Part shown: one piece after another, positions 8,994 through 17,679 of the stretch
Position numbering within the stretch: position 1 is the first letter of the stretch
Layout: each line of letters begins with the position of its first letter
Assembly: GCF_947487805.1 (NCBI RefSeq)
Contig: NZ_CANKXW010000003.1
Coordinates: 248,001-312,000, forward strand
DNA length: 64,000 nucleotides
Direction: 5' to 3'
Source of the DNA: an uncultured Tateyamaria sp.
Lineage (GTDB): Bacteria; Pseudomonadota; Alphaproteobacteria; Rhodobacterales; Rhodobacteraceae
Notes under the pieces: generated by a model
What the model was told of the DNA's origin: nothing
Database searches by the model: none
The model's input: the letters and a program-made list of their open reading frames with translations, nothing else
Translations under genes and position numbers: made by a program

Positions 8994-9890
8994 TCAGACG
9001 ATGGTGTGGCCAGCGTCGCGCAGACGGTTGGCAATTTCGGCAATATGGGCGGGTCCGACCTCGCAACAGCCACCGACAATGGTGGCCCCGGAGGCAACCC
9101 AGGACATGACGTGATCCGCATAAAGCGCGGGCGTGAAATCGTGGCGCAGGGTCAGCGCGTCGACGGTGGGCTTGTCATCCAGAAACCCGTCACTGATCTG
9201 TTCGAACCCGTTGGCATAGGCACCCATGGGCAGCTCCGTGCCCGCCAACCCGGCCAAGGCGGCAGGGATCGCTTCGGGCGTGGAACAGTTGATCAGGATC
9301 GCCGCGGCACCGCCCTCTTGTGCGACGGGCACGGCCTCCGATACCGGCTCGCCCGACCGCAGGCGCGATCCGTCTGTGTCGTCCACCGTCAGGGCCAGCC
9401 ACACGGGCAGGCCCGTGGGCACCGTCGCGGCAAGGATGTCGCGGGCGTGATCCACCGACGACACCGTCTCGCAGATCAGCAGGTCACAGCCAGGTGCCAG
9501 CAACGTCGCAACTTCGGCAAAGAGCGGCACGGCGATGTCCGAGGTCGGGTGCAGGTCAGGCCGATAGCTTGCCACCAGCGGGCCCACGGCCCCCGCAATG
9601 CGCCCCGATCCATGCGTCCGCCGCGCCGCGCGCGCCTCATAGAGCGCGCTTTGATGCAGCGCGGTAAACGCACCCTCGACCGGGGTGCCCGCCAGACGGT
9701 CATGGTGGATCGCATAGCTGTTGGTCGTGGCAATCGTGGCCCCGGCGGCAAAGAAATCCGCATGGACCTGCGTGACCAGACCGGGATGATCCAGCATGAT
9801 CTGCGTCGACCAGAGCGGCGTGGGCTTGTCACCGGCGCGGTGCACCAGCTCCTGACCCATCCCGCCATCCAGAAGGGTGATCTCGCTCAC
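8994..9890 (-). CDS. Homocysteine S-methyltransferase family protein (betaine-homocysteine type likely)
   Basis: This 298-residue TIM barrel transfers a methyl group to homocysteine to make methionine. The zinc ligands are visible as the cysteine of I-N-C-S-T and the cysteine pair of G-G-C-C-E-V-G-P near the C-terminus; L-D-G-G-M-G-Q-E-L at the N-terminus is also family typical. The start is GTG and overlaps the stop of the upstream dehydrogenase gene (GTGA), a sign of translational coupling. Sitting between two dimethylglycine-dehydrogenase-type genes, glycine betaine is the most likely methyl donor, giving dimethylglycine as their substrate. S-methylmethionine is the alternative donor for this family. 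Confidence 0.85.
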   Translation of the reverse strand: MSEITLLDGGMGQELVHRAGDKPTPLWSTQIMLDHPGLVTQVHADFFAAGATIATTNSYAIHHDRLAGTPVEGAFTALHQSALYEARAARRTHGSGRIAGAVGPLVASYRPDLHPTSDIAVPLFAEVATLLAPGCDLLICETVSSVDHARDILAATVPTGLPVWLALTVDDTDGSRLRSGEPVSEAVPVAQEGGAAAILINCSTPEAIPAALAGLAGTELPMGAYANGFEQISDGFLDDKPTVDALTLRHDFTPALYADHVMSWVASGATIVGGCCEVGPAHIAEIANRLRDAGHTIV

Positions 9891-12334
9891 GCACGCAGCC
9901 TTTCATTGGCCGGGTCCCACAAGGGCTGGTCCGGTTGCACGACAGCCTTGTAGCGTTTGCCGTACATTTCGACTTCCAGCTCCGAACCCGGCTCCGACAG
10001 GTCGGTGCGCACCACGCCCAGCGCGATGGACGCGTTCACACGGTACCCCCAGTCGCCCGACGTCGTCTCGCCCACCACCGTGTCCCCGCTCCAGATCGTG
10101 GACATATAGGGCGCATCCTGATCGCCCGCGTCCACCAGCAGCGTGACAAAGCGTTTCTTGGGCCCCTGCTGCTTTTCGTTCATCAACGCAGCCTTGCCGG
10201 GGAAATCCTGCGGCTTGTCCAGCTTGATGAACCGATCCAGCCCACCTTCGAACAGTGTGTAGTCGGTCGACAAATCGCCCTTCCACGCGCGGTACCCTTT
10301 TTCGAGACGCATGGAGTTCAGCGCATACATCCCAAAAGGCGTCGCACCGGCGGCCACGATGGCGTCATAGATCGCCGGAATGTCCGCCATCGGCGCATGC
10401 ACTTCCCAGCCCAGCTCGCCTGCAAAGGACACGCGCAGCATCCGACACGCCTTGCCCGCGACAACCGCGTCCTGATGGGTCAGCCAGCCGAGGCTCAGAT
10501 CCGCCTCGACCCCCAGCCCCTCGAACAGCGCCCGCGATTTGGGTCCGCTCACGATCAGGGTGGAGAATTCCTCCGTGTGGTCGGTCAAGCTCAGCCCTTC
10601 GGGCAGATCCTTGCTCAGCACTTCGAAATCGTGCCACTGCGCCAATGCCGCCGTGATGAGGGTAAAGTGATCCTCGCTGTGCCGGATCAACGACATTTCG
10701 GTCAGGATACGGCCCCGGCTGTCGGGGAAATAGCCCAGCGTCATGCGGCCCGCCTTGGGCAGCGCACCGGCAATGCGGCCCCGCAGCCATTCAGCGGCCC
10801 CTTCACCTTCAAGGTTGAACCGGGAGAACCCGGGCAGATCCAGAACGCCAACGCCATCACGCACGGCCTCGACCTCTTCCTTCACGCGCGGCGCCCATGG
10901 GCCGTTGCGATCCCACGTGTGGGTCGATTCCTCGGACGTGTCGTCACCGTCCTTGGCAAACCAGTTGGCCCGCTCCCAGCCGTTATAGGCGCCCATCTGG
11001 CCGCCTGCCGCACGGATGCGGTCATCGATGGGGGACAGTTTCTTGTTGCGGCCCGCAGGCCATTCGTGATGCGGGAAATGCATCGCGTATTCGTGGCCAT
11101 AGGTTTCCAGCGCCTTGGCGAGGGAATAGTCGTGATCGGCGTAGCCAGTATAGCGGCGCGGATCGGTCGCCCACATGTCCCACTCGGTCTCGCCGTGCAT
11201 GATCCATTCCGACAGCACCTTGCCCGCGCCACCGCCCTGCGCGATGCCAAAGGTGAAACAATGGCCCTCAAACGCGTTCTTCACCCCCGGCATCGGCCCA
11301 AGCAGCGGAATGCCGTCAGGCGCATAGGGGATGGGGCCGTTGATGTTACGCCCCACCCCGGCGGTGCCAAGGGCCGGCACACGCTCCATCGCGTCCTCGA
11401 TATAGAACTCCAGCCGTTCCAGATCATCCGGGTAAAGCTGGAAGGAAAAGTCCTCGGGCATCGGATCTTCGGGGGTGATCCAATGCGCCTTGCAGTTCCG
11501 CTCGTAGGGGCCGAGGTTCAGGCCGTTCTTGTCCTGCCGCAGGTAATAGCTGATGTCGACGTCGCGGATAATGGGCAGCTTGCGCCCATTTTCCTTGGTC
11601 CATGCGGCCACGTCTGCGATTTCGTCAGTCAGGAAATACTGGTGCGACATCACCACCATCGGCACGGTGCGCCCGCCAAAGGGTTTGAACATCTCGCCCA
11701 CGCGCTGCGCGTAATATCCCGCACAGTTCGCCACGTATTCACAGCGGATGTCACCCTTTTCCGTCTTAACGATCCACTCGTCGCCGTCGCGATCAATACC
11801 GATGACAGGGCAGAACCGCTCGATCCGTCCCCCCAGATCGCGCGCACCCTTGGCCATCGCCTGGGTCAGCTGCGCGGGGTCGATATCCCCGTCCAGCGGA
11901 TCCCACATGCCGCCTGCCAGGTCGTGCGTTTCCATGAAAGGGTGATAGTCCTGCATCTCCGACGGCGACATGATCGTCATCTCGAGTCCCTGATAGCGGC
12001 CCATGCCGGCAACCCGCTCGAACTCCTGCATCCGCTCTTTGGAATGCGCCAACCGCAAAGAGCCGGTTACGTGATAGTTCATCGGGTAATCGACATCCTG
12101 AGCCAGCGTCCGGTACATCTCCAGCCCATAGCGCTGCATGTTCATCACGGCCCAGGACCCTGAAAAGTTCGGGCAGTTGCCCGCCGCATGCCACGTGGAC
12201 CCCGCGGTCAGCTCGTTCTTTTCCAGCAGCACGCAGTCTTTCCAGCCCGCCTTGGCCAGATGATACAGCGTCGACGTGCCGACCGCGCCGCCACCGATGA
12301 TGACCACGCGGGCCGTTGTGGGAAAATCAGACAT
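9887..12334 (-). CDS. FAD/GcvT-fusion demethylating dehydrogenase (DMGDH type), copy 2
   Basis: First gene of the operon, it encodes a second FAD/GcvT fusion of exactly the same length as copy 1 (815 residues). The dinucleotide motif [10 protein letters not shown] and G-S-T-W-H-A-A-G (His49) align without gaps, but the rest is clearly diverged, so these are old paralogues rather than a recent duplication. The second half holds the tetrahydrofolate-dependent GcvT domain ([13 protein letters not shown] near residue 675). The ATG follows AAGGAGACACCC. The two copies presumably take successive or different N-methylated substrates such as dimethylglycine and sarcosine, feeding methylene-tetrahydrofolate into one-carbon metabolism. 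Confidence 0.88.
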   Translation of the reverse strand: MSDFPTTARVVIIGGGAVGTSTLYHLAKAGWKDCVLLEKNELTAGSTWHAAGNCPNFSGSWAVMNMQRYGLEMYRTLAQDVDYPMNYHVTGSLRLAHSKERMQEFERVAGMGRYQGLEMTIMSPSEMQDYHPFMETHDLAGGMWDPLDGDIDPAQLTQAMAKGARDLGGRIERFCPVIGIDRDGDEWIVKTEKGDIRCEYVANCAGYYAQRVGEMFKPFGGRTVPMVVMSHQYFLTDEIADVAAWTKENGRKLPIIRDVDISYYLRQDKNGLNLGPYERNCKAHWITPEDPMPEDFSFQLYPDDLERLEFYIEDAMERVPALGTAGVGRNINGPIPYAPDGIPLLGPMPGVKNAFEGHCFTFGIAQGGGAGKVLSEWIMHGETEWDMWATDPRRYTGYADHDYSLAKALETYGHEYAMHFPHHEWPAGRNKKLSPIDDRIRAAGGQMGAYNGWERANWFAKDGDDTSEESTHTWDRNGPWAPRVKEEVEAVRDGVGVLDLPGFSRFNLEGEGAAEWLRGRIAGALPKAGRMTLGYFPDSRGRILTEMSLIRHSEDHFTLITAALAQWHDFEVLSKDLPEGLSLTDHTEEFSTLIVSGPKSRALFEGLGVEADLSLGWLTHQDAVVAGKACRMLRVSFAGELGWEVHAPMADIPAIYDAIVAAGATPFGMYALNSMRLEKGYRAWKGDLSTDYTLFEGGLDRFIKLDKPQDFPGKAALMNEKQQGPKKRFVTLLVDAGDQDAPYMSTIWSGDTVVGETTSGDWGYRVNASIALGVVRTDLSEPGSELEVEMYGKRYKAVVQPDQPLWDPANERLRA

Positions 12335-12431
12335 GGGTGTCTCCTTGAAAGGGTCTTTGCCGTTGCGCCCTGTCACATGGGCGCGTCAGTTTTGGTGTGT
12401 TGGAATTGAGGAACCACGCGAGGATCGACAC

Positions 12432-13901
12432 ATGAGCCGCATCGACAACTATGCCATCGTCCTGGCGGATGTGTCCTTCGAGGCGCTGATGGCCAGCACC
12501 TACGACACGATCATCATCGAAAGCGGTGTGCTTGGCCTTGATGCGGATGGCGACATCATCCAGTCGCCGGGCAACTTCATCACCGCCGACCAGATCGCCC
12601 AGCTGCGCGCCGAGGGGCGCACTGTCATGGCCTATCTCAACGTGGCGGTCACGGATCATGGGCGCAGCTACTGGAATGATGACTGGGTTGATCCGGGCTT
12701 TTTGCCCAATTTCGACCCGAACGGCACGCTGGTCGTGAATGACGGTCCCGACCGCGGCGGCGATTTCGGCGCCCGCACCGGCGTCGCTGGCACGCCCGCC
12801 TGGCTGTCGGGCGCATTGGGCGTCGCCTCGAATTTTGGCTACATCGTCGACTGGACGGACCCCGCGTGGGTCCAACGGCTCGAGGCCGAGGCCGCCGCGC
12901 TCGTCGCACTTGGCTATGACGGGCTGTTCCTTGATGACGTCGGGCGCTATGCGACCCACCGGTTCGAGGCGCAGCCGCTGCCATACGGGCTCGACCCTGT
13001 CACGATCGCCGACCTGGCCGCGCAGGCGCGCAGCATGATGCAGACCGTGCTGGACATTACCGCCGCCGTGCCGGACGCGCAGATCGTGACAAATGGCGGC
13101 GTGGATATCGCCGCCCATGCCGCGCTTGACGCAAACGCGAGCGCCGCAGCCCTCTTTGCCGCCTACGTGGCCGCGACCGACGGGCTGTTGATGGAGGCGC
13201 AGTACCTCGACAACCCGCCCGGCGACGACCCCGCCTGGATCAGAGCGATAAATGCGTTCGGCACCGACTACGACTTTCTTGCCCTCGAACACAGCCTGAC
13301 GCCGGACCAGTGGGCGGATTTCCGGCAATGGGCGCTGGATCTCGGCATCGCCGGAACGCTGACGGATGGCAACGCCTACAACACCCTGCCGATCCCGGAT
13401 CCGGGCAACGACGCGCCCGCCGACAACAGCGGGAACGACTTGATCACGCTCACCCGTGCCGGTCAAACCGTGCAGGCCGGCGCGGGTGAGGACACCGTGA
13501 CCGGCACTGCCGGCGCCGACAGTATCTATGGCGGCGCCGGTGCCGACAGCCTGTCGGGCATGGACGGCAACGACCTGATCTTTGGCGACTGGGACGCGGA
13601 TGTCTTTGCGCTGGTGCCCGGACAGCACGCGGGCGACACGATCCACGGCGGCGACGGCGACGACACGATCTATGGCAGCGCGGGCGACGACCTGATCTTT
13701 GCCGGGGCCGGGAATGACGTGATTTATGGCGGCGGCGGCAACGACACCATCATCGGCGGCACAGGCCGCGATACGATCTTTGGCGGCGATGGCGACGATG
13801 TGCTTGCGGGCGGTGCGGGCGGGGATCGGCTCCATGGCGACGCGGGCAATGACAGCCTCTACGGCCATGACCTGCCCGACACATTCTTGTTCGATATATG
13901 A
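12432..13901 (+). CDS. GH114-like glycosidase fused to RTX calcium-binding repeats
   Basis: The 489-residue product has two parts. Residues 1 to about 320 resemble the TM1410/endo-alpha-1,4-polygalactosaminidase barrel (GH114-like): V-M-A-Y-L-N-V near residue 66, [13 protein letters not shown] near 138, and [10 protein letters not shown] near 160, where the two aspartates are plausible catalytic residues. From about residue 336 to the end there are RTX nonapeptides of the G-G-x-G-x-D type, closing with D-T-F-L-F-D-I. There is no signal peptide, as expected for a type I secretion substrate whose signal is C-terminal. It probably cleaves an amino-sugar exopolysaccharide outside the cell; the substrate is inferred from the family only. 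Confidence 0.75.
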   Translation: MSRIDNYAIVLADVSFEALMASTYDTIIIESGVLGLDADGDIIQSPGNFITADQIAQLRAEGRTVMAYLNVAVTDHGRSYWNDDWVDPGFLPNFDPNGTLVVNDGPDRGGDFGARTGVAGTPAWLSGALGVASNFGYIVDWTDPAWVQRLEAEAAALVALGYDGLFLDDVGRYATHRFEAQPLPYGLDPVTIADLAAQARSMMQTVLDITAAVPDAQIVTNGGVDIAAHAALDANASAAALFAAYVAATDGLLMEAQYLDNPPGDDPAWIRAINAFGTDYDFLALEHSLTPDQWADFRQWALDLGIAGTLTDGNAYNTLPIPDPGNDAPADNSGNDLITLTRAGQTVQAGAGEDTVTGTAGADSIYGGAGADSLSGMDGNDLIFGDWDADVFALVPGQHAGDTIHGGDGDDTIYGSAGDDLIFAGAGNDVIYGGGGNDTIIGGTGRDTIFGGDGDDVLAGGAGGDRLHGDAGNDSLYGHDLPDTFLFDI

Positions 13902-13922
13902 TCCAACGCACCGCACGATCGG

Positions 13923-14303
13923 TCAGTCCGGATACTGCGGCACGTCGTCCGCGATGTCATAATAGTCGCCCTTGAAGGCGGTAAAGATATGCTTGGCCGT
14001 GGCAATCCCCGTGGGCCCATCCAGCGTACCGGACATCACCGACACCGCCCCATTGTCCGCCTCGTGGCTCCAGAACAGCGACGCACCGCAGCGGTTGCAG
14101 AACCCGCGCCGCGCACCCGGCGACGAGGTGTAATAGGTCAGCGTTTCATCGCGCGTGATCTCCAGCTGGCCCGGACCCACCTGCGTTGCAGATACGTAAT
14201 GCCCGCTGGTCTTGCGACACTGCACGCAGTGGCACGCCACCGAATCCCGCAGCGGCCCGGTCAACCGGTAAGTCACGCCGCCACACAGACAACTGCCTTG
14301 CAT
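13923..14303 (-). CDS. GFA family zinc protein (copy 1)
   Basis: A 126-residue member of the GFA/CENP-V fold. Zinc ligands appear as C-L-C-G-G, C-H-C-V-Q-C-R-K and C-N-R-C-G-A-S-L-F-W, the complete set for this family. Proteins of this fold were named for glutathione-dependent formaldehyde activation, but that activity is doubtful for most members, so the function is open. I chose the ATG one base past the stop of the LysE gene, preceded by GGGGAGAAC; the longer frame runs back into that gene. It is the last gene of the regulator-exporter-GFA operon. Confidence 0.82.
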   Translation of the reverse strand: MQGSCLCGGVTYRLTGPLRDSVACHCVQCRKTSGHYVSATQVGPGQLEITRDETLTYYTSSPGARRGFCNRCGASLFWSHEADNGAVSVMSGTLDGPTGIATAKHIFTAFKGDYYDIADDVPQYPD

Positions 14304-14304
14304 C

Positions 14305-14925
14305 CTACGTTCTCCCCGGTGTGCTGGCCGCGCCCAGCAGCACGCCATAGATCACGAAACACACCGCCATCACCCGACGCACCCACACGTTGAACACCGC
14401 GCCTAGCGCCGCCCGCCCGATGCCCGCACCCAGCGCGGTGAACCCGGCATAGCTGGCCGCGGTGATGGTCAGCGCGGTGGGCACAATCACCCACATCTGA
14501 TCCCAGATCGGCACATCCGGCTGCACGAATTGCGAAAACGCGGCAAGGTACCCGGCCACGCTCTTGGGGTTGATCGTCGCAATCGCCAGCGCACGCAGGT
14601 ACACGGACCGGCCCGTCTGGGCCGCGACACGTGGCGGCGTGCGCGCCATCAACCAGCCGCGCACGCCGAGATAGATCAAGAACCCCGCCCCGATCAGCTT
14701 GGCCACGAAAAACGCCGTGGGCGAGGCCGCGATCAGCGCGGTAATCCCCGCCGCGGACAGCAGCAGGAACAGGCTCGCCTGTGTCAGGATCGCAAGGATC
14801 CCCGGCACCGACCGGCGAAAGCCCAGCGTCATGCCATTGGTGATACAATTGACGGCGTTGGGGCCGGGGGTGGTGACGAACACCGCCCAGAACACCGCGA
14901 AAATGATCCACCCCTCGACGCTCAT
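14305..14925 (-). CDS. LysE/RhtB family exporter
   Basis: This 206-residue inner-membrane protein shows the six-helix LysE/RhtB layout and the family motif T-P-G-P-N-A near residue 19, plus the N-P-K-S element near residue 130. Members export amino acids or small metabolites. It lies between an XRE/cupin regulator and a GFA protein with single-base gaps on both sides, so all three are read from one promoter, and the regulator probably responds to the exported compound. The start codon is the ATG one base after the regulator stop. Confidence 0.87.
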   Translation of the reverse strand: MSVEGWIIFAVFWAVFVTTPGPNAVNCITNGMTLGFRRSVPGILAILTQASLFLLLSAAGITALIAASPTAFFVAKLIGAGFLIYLGVRGWLMARTPPRVAAQTGRSVYLRALAIATINPKSVAGYLAAFSQFVQPDVPIWDQMWVIVPTALTITAASYAGFTALGAGIGRAALGAVFNVWVRRVMAVCFVIYGVLLGAASTPGRT

Positions 14926-14926
14926 T

Positions 14927-15499
14927 TCAATAGACCGGCGGCGCGATGACCCAGATGGCGACAGCGGGCACATCATAGGGGTTGATCCAGCGGAACGGCT
15001 CTCCGCGCACGCGGAAACTGTCGCCGGGATGGATGGTGAACAGCTGCCCCGATATCTCGAGGTCCAGCTTGCCCGAGATCAGGTACCCGACCTCCTGCGT
15101 GGGCCGCGACACCGGCGTGTCGATCCGGCTGTGCGGCTGAAAGGTCGAATGCACCATCTCGAAATCATCGGTCAGGTCCGGTGACAACAGCTCTTCGACC
15201 AAGCCCGCGGTGCGGGACCCGATGGGACGGCGCGCGCCGCTGCGCACGACATAGCCCTCTTCGTCCGCAGGGGCCGTGCCGCGCCGGAACAGGGTCGACA
15301 CCGCGATATCCAGCTGTGCCGCGATGTGGCGCAGATCGGTGATCGACGGATCCGACAGGTCCCGCTCGACCTGACTGACCCAGCCCACGGACCGGCCCAG
15401 CGCATCGGCCATATCCTGCAATGTCAGCCCGCGCGCCTTGCGCAGGGCCCGCAGGTCAGCCCCCAGACTGTGAGCAGTAGTCAGATCGCTGTGCATCAT
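14927..15499 (-). CDS. XRE-family regulator with C-terminal cupin sensor
   Basis: The 190-residue protein has an N-terminal helix-turn-helix (about residues 14-70, with L-R-A-L-R-K-A-R-G-L-T-L and V-G-W-V-S-Q-V-E-R) and a C-terminal cupin barrel (about 115-185, ending H-P-G-D-S-F-R-V). This layout is common in regulators of amine and amino-acid uptake or export. An in-frame GTG 30 bases upstream is a possible start, but it lies upstream of the transcription start predicted from the promoter described below, so I prefer the ATG. An AGAAGGGA stretch upstream serves as a loose ribosome site. It is the first gene of the operon with LysE and GFA and probably regulates itself. Confidence 0.87.
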   Translation of the reverse strand: MMHSDLTTAHSLGADLRALRKARGLTLQDMADALGRSVGWVSQVERDLSDPSITDLRHIAAQLDIAVSTLFRRGTAPADEEGYVVRSGARRPIGSRTAGLVEELLSPDLTDDFEMVHSTFQPHSRIDTPVSRPTQEVGYLISGKLDLEISGQLFTIHPGDSFRVRGEPFRWINPYDVPAVAIWVIAPPVY

Positions 15500-15504
15500 G
15501 GCTC

Positions 15505-15529
15505 GTGAAAATCCCTTCTGGAATTTCAC
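15505..15529. promoter_or_regulatory. Operator-like inverted repeat, site 1
   Basis: A 25-base dyad with arms GTGAAAATCC and GGAATTTCAC; nine of ten arm positions pair. It overlaps the end of the -10 element and the predicted transcription start of the XRE operon, a typical repressor position. The right arm GAATTTCAC and the left core TGAAAA recur exactly in site 2. Confidence 0.55.
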
Positions 15530-15556
15530 GTAAGGTCACCCGCGATGAAAAATCAA
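15528..15556 (-). promoter_or_regulatory. Sigma-70-like promoter of the XRE-LysE-GFA operon
   Basis: On the minus strand TTGATT (15551-15556) and TTACGT (15528-15533) are separated by exactly 17 bases, giving a good -35 and a fair -10 element. The predicted start of transcription near 15521 leaves a leader of about 22 bases before the preferred ATG. Both elements are embedded in or flanked by the paired operator-like sites. Confidence 0.55.
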
Positions 15557-15569
15557 GTCAGAATTTCAC
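15545..15569. promoter_or_regulatory. Operator-like inverted repeat, site 2
   Basis: Second copy of the same pattern, 40 bases from site 1 measured start to start, that is about four helical turns, so both lie on the same DNA face. The outer core TGAAA/TTTCA pairs while the inner bases do not, so it is the weaker dyad. It covers the -35 element and the last bases of msrC. Confidence 0.5.
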
Positions 15570-16018
15570 CGCGTGCCAAAGATACCGTCCAGAATGCGCG
15601 CCAGATGGGCCGCATCGCCGTCGGTAAAGGCATCCGGCTGATCGCTGTCGATGTCGAACACCGCGATGATCTCGCCCGCCTTGTTGCGCACCGGCAGGAC
15701 CAGCTCGGACCGCGTACTCGAGGCGCAGGCGATATGGCCGTCGAACGCCTCCACATCGGGCACCAGCTGCGCTTGGCCGGTGCGCGCCGCCGCGCCGCAG
15801 ACCCCGCGCGAAAACGGGATCTGCAAACAGCCGTGACCGCCCTGATAGGGCCCGATCTTGAGCATCTCCGGCGCGGTCACCCGGTAAAACCCCGTCCAGT
15901 CGAATCGGCTGTCACTGTGGTGCACCTCGCAGGCGGTGGTGGCCATCAGGGCGATGATGTCATCTTCACCCCCCGTCAGGCTGTGCAGCGTCTTGGCCAG
16001 CATATCGTAATCGGGCAC
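15566..16018 (-). CDS. msrC: Free methionine-(R)-sulfoxide reductase (GAF domain)
   Basis: A 150-residue single GAF-domain protein that reduces free methionine-R-sulfoxide. All three cysteines of the E. coli enzyme (Cys84, Cys94, Cys118) have counterparts: Cys64 and Cys74 in C-L-Q-I-P-F-S-R-G-V-C-G, and Cys98 in G-H-I-A-C-A-S-S. The aspartate that follows the catalytic cysteine in E. coli is alanine here. The start is GTG with GGAGG seven bases upstream; the longer open frame reads into the thiolase gene and is discarded. The enzyme is cytoplasmic and would draw electrons from thioredoxin. Confidence 0.85.
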   Translation of the reverse strand: MPDYDMLAKTLHSLTGGEDDIIALMATTACEVHHSDSRFDWTGFYRVTAPEMLKIGPYQGGHGCLQIPFSRGVCGAAARTGQAQLVPDVEAFDGHIACASSTRSELVLPVRNKAGEIIAVFDIDSDQPDAFTDGDAAHLARILDGIFGTR

Positions 16019-16046
16019 GCGCGGTCCTCCTGTGCGTTGATGTCGT

Positions 16047-17219
16047 TCAGACGCGCTCGATGGCGATGGCCGTGCCCTCGCCCCCGCCGATGCAGATCGC
16101 CGCCACACCCCGTTTGAGGTTCCGGCGCTCCAGCGCATTCAGCAGCGTCACCATGATCCGCGCGCCCGAGGCACCAATCGGATGGCCCAGCGCGCAGGCG
16201 CCTCCATTGACGTTCACGATGTCATGGCTCAGCCCCATCTCCCGCATGAAGGCCAGCGGCACCACGGCAAAGGCCTCGTTCACCTCCCACAGGTCCACGT
16301 CCTCCTTGCGCCAGCCGATCCGCTCCAGCAGCTTTTGCGCCGCAGGCACCGGGGCCGTGGTGAACAGGCCCGGCGCCTGCGCGTGGCTGGCATGGCCCAG
16401 AATGCGTGCGCGGATGGCCAGGCCCTGCGCCTCGGCCGCGTCCTCAGACGCCAGCGCCAGCGCCGCTGCCCCGTCCGAAATCGACGACGCATTCGCCGCC
16501 GTCACCGTGCCACCCTCGCGAAAGGCGGGCTTGAGGTGCGGGATCTTGTCCGGGCGGGCGGTGCCGGGCTGTTCGTCCGTGTCGACCACCGTGTCGCCGC
16601 GCCGCGAGGTGACGGTGACCGCGCACACCTCGCCCTCGAACGCGCCGGTCCCGATCGCCTCCTGCGCCCGCGCCAGCGAGGCCAGCGCATATTCGTCCTG
16701 AATGTCGCGCGTGAACTGGTAGGTCTCGGCACAATCCTCGGCAAAGGTGCCCATCAACCGTCCCTTGTCATAGGCGTCCTCCAACCCGTCCAGAAACATG
16801 TGGTCGACCACCGCACCGTGGCCCAGCCGCGCACCGCCGCGCATCTTGGGCAGCATGTAGGGCGCGTTCGTCATGCTCTCCATCCCGCCCGCAATCATCG
16901 TGTCCGTGTGGCCCAGCGCGATCTGGTCAAAGGCGATCATCGCCGCCTTCATCCCCGATCCGCACATCTTGTTCAGCGTGGTGGCGGGCACGTCTTCGCC
17001 CAGACCAGCGGCAAACCCGGCCTGCCGCGCGGGCGCCTGCCCCTGCCCTGCGGGCAGCACACAGCCCATCAAAACCTCGTCCACGGTGCTCAGCCCTGCC
17101 GCGTCCATGGCACCCTTGATGGCAATGCCCCCCAGATCGGCGGCGGTCATGTCAGACAGCGCGCCCTGGAAACCCCCCATGGGTGTGCGCGCGGCGCCGG
17201 TGATGACAACAGGTTTCAT
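16047..17219 (-). CDS. Acetyl-CoA C-acyltransferase (thiolase)
   Basis: The 390-residue enzyme condenses or cleaves acyl-CoA. The acylated cysteine sits in L-N-K-M-C-G-S-G (Cys86), the catalytic histidine in G-H-P-I-G-A-S-G-A and the second cysteine in C-I-G-G-G-E-G; length and motifs match acetoacetyl-CoA thiolases. It stands away from any PHB or beta-oxidation genes, so biosynthetic and degradative roles are both open. AAGGAG lies nine bases before the ATG, which rules out the longer frame. It is divergent from the STAS gene across a 93-base intergenic region. Confidence 0.92.
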   Translation of the reverse strand: MKPVVITGAARTPMGGFQGALSDMTAADLGGIAIKGAMDAAGLSTVDEVLMGCVLPAGQGQAPARQAGFAAGLGEDVPATTLNKMCGSGMKAAMIAFDQIALGHTDTMIAGGMESMTNAPYMLPKMRGGARLGHGAVVDHMFLDGLEDAYDKGRLMGTFAEDCAETYQFTRDIQDEYALASLARAQEAIGTGAFEGEVCAVTVTSRRGDTVVDTDEQPGTARPDKIPHLKPAFREGGTVTAANASSISDGAAALALASEDAAEAQGLAIRARILGHASHAQAPGLFTTAPVPAAQKLLERIGWRKEDVDLWEVNEAFAVVPLAFMREMGLSHDIVNVNGGACALGHPIGASGARIMVTLLNALERRNLKRGVAAICIGGGEGTAIAIERV

Positions 17220-17312
17220 TTCAATTTTCTCCTTTGCGGGGTGGCAGCAACTGATTGGTAAGGATTGGGGCATAAAGACACAATGTAACCACAGAATTGC
17301 AAGAGGGCGCAT

Positions 17313-17651
17313 ATGGATCTTCGCACCAGATCAGAAGACAACCTGCAGGTCGTGTCAGTGCACGACAGCAGAATTGATGCGGCCGTGGCCATCGAATTCA
17401 AGGACGCCATGCGGCAGTCCACCGATGGCGGCAGCGAAACCGTGGTGCTGGACCTCAGCGAGGTGCAGTTCATCGATTCCAGCGGTCTAGGCGCGATTGT
17501 CGCCGCGATGAAGCATATGGGCCAGTCGCGCACCCTCGCGCTCGCCGGCCTGACGCCGACGGTGGACAAGGTATTCCGCCTGACCCGTATGGACAGCGTG
17601 TTCAGCGTCTTTCCGACGCTCGATGGCGCCCTCAAAGAATTGAAACACTGA
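17313..17651 (+). CDS. STAS-domain anti-sigma factor antagonist
   Basis: A 112-residue STAS protein of the SpoIIAA/RsbV type. The phosphoacceptor loop is F-I-D-S-S-G-L-G (Ser56/Ser57), preceded by the strand V-V-L-D-L-S. In this family the unphosphorylated protein binds and sequesters an anti-sigma kinase. The kinase-like partner follows 28 bases downstream, so the two form a compact partner-switch pair. No sigma factor or PP2C phosphatase is encoded next to them. Confidence 0.9.
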   Translation: MDLRTRSEDNLQVVSVHDSRIDAAVAIEFKDAMRQSTDGGSETVVLDLSEVQFIDSSGLGAIVAAMKHMGQSRTLALAGLTPTVDKVFRLTRMDSVFSVFPTLDGALKELKH

Positions 17652-17679
17652 TTTGTCGTCCCTGATGAAGGTCTGTGCC

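Noticed and set aside
9887-12334. Recent tandem duplication of the two 815-codon dehydrogenase genes
   Set aside because: Apart from motifs the proteins differ over most of their length, and the DNA shows no long identity, so the duplication is old or the genes were assembled separately.
15499-15529. GTG at 15529 as start of the XRE regulator
   Set aside because: It lies upstream of the predicted transcription start and within an operator-like dyad; the ATG at 15499 fits better. The GTG stays possible until the start point is mapped.
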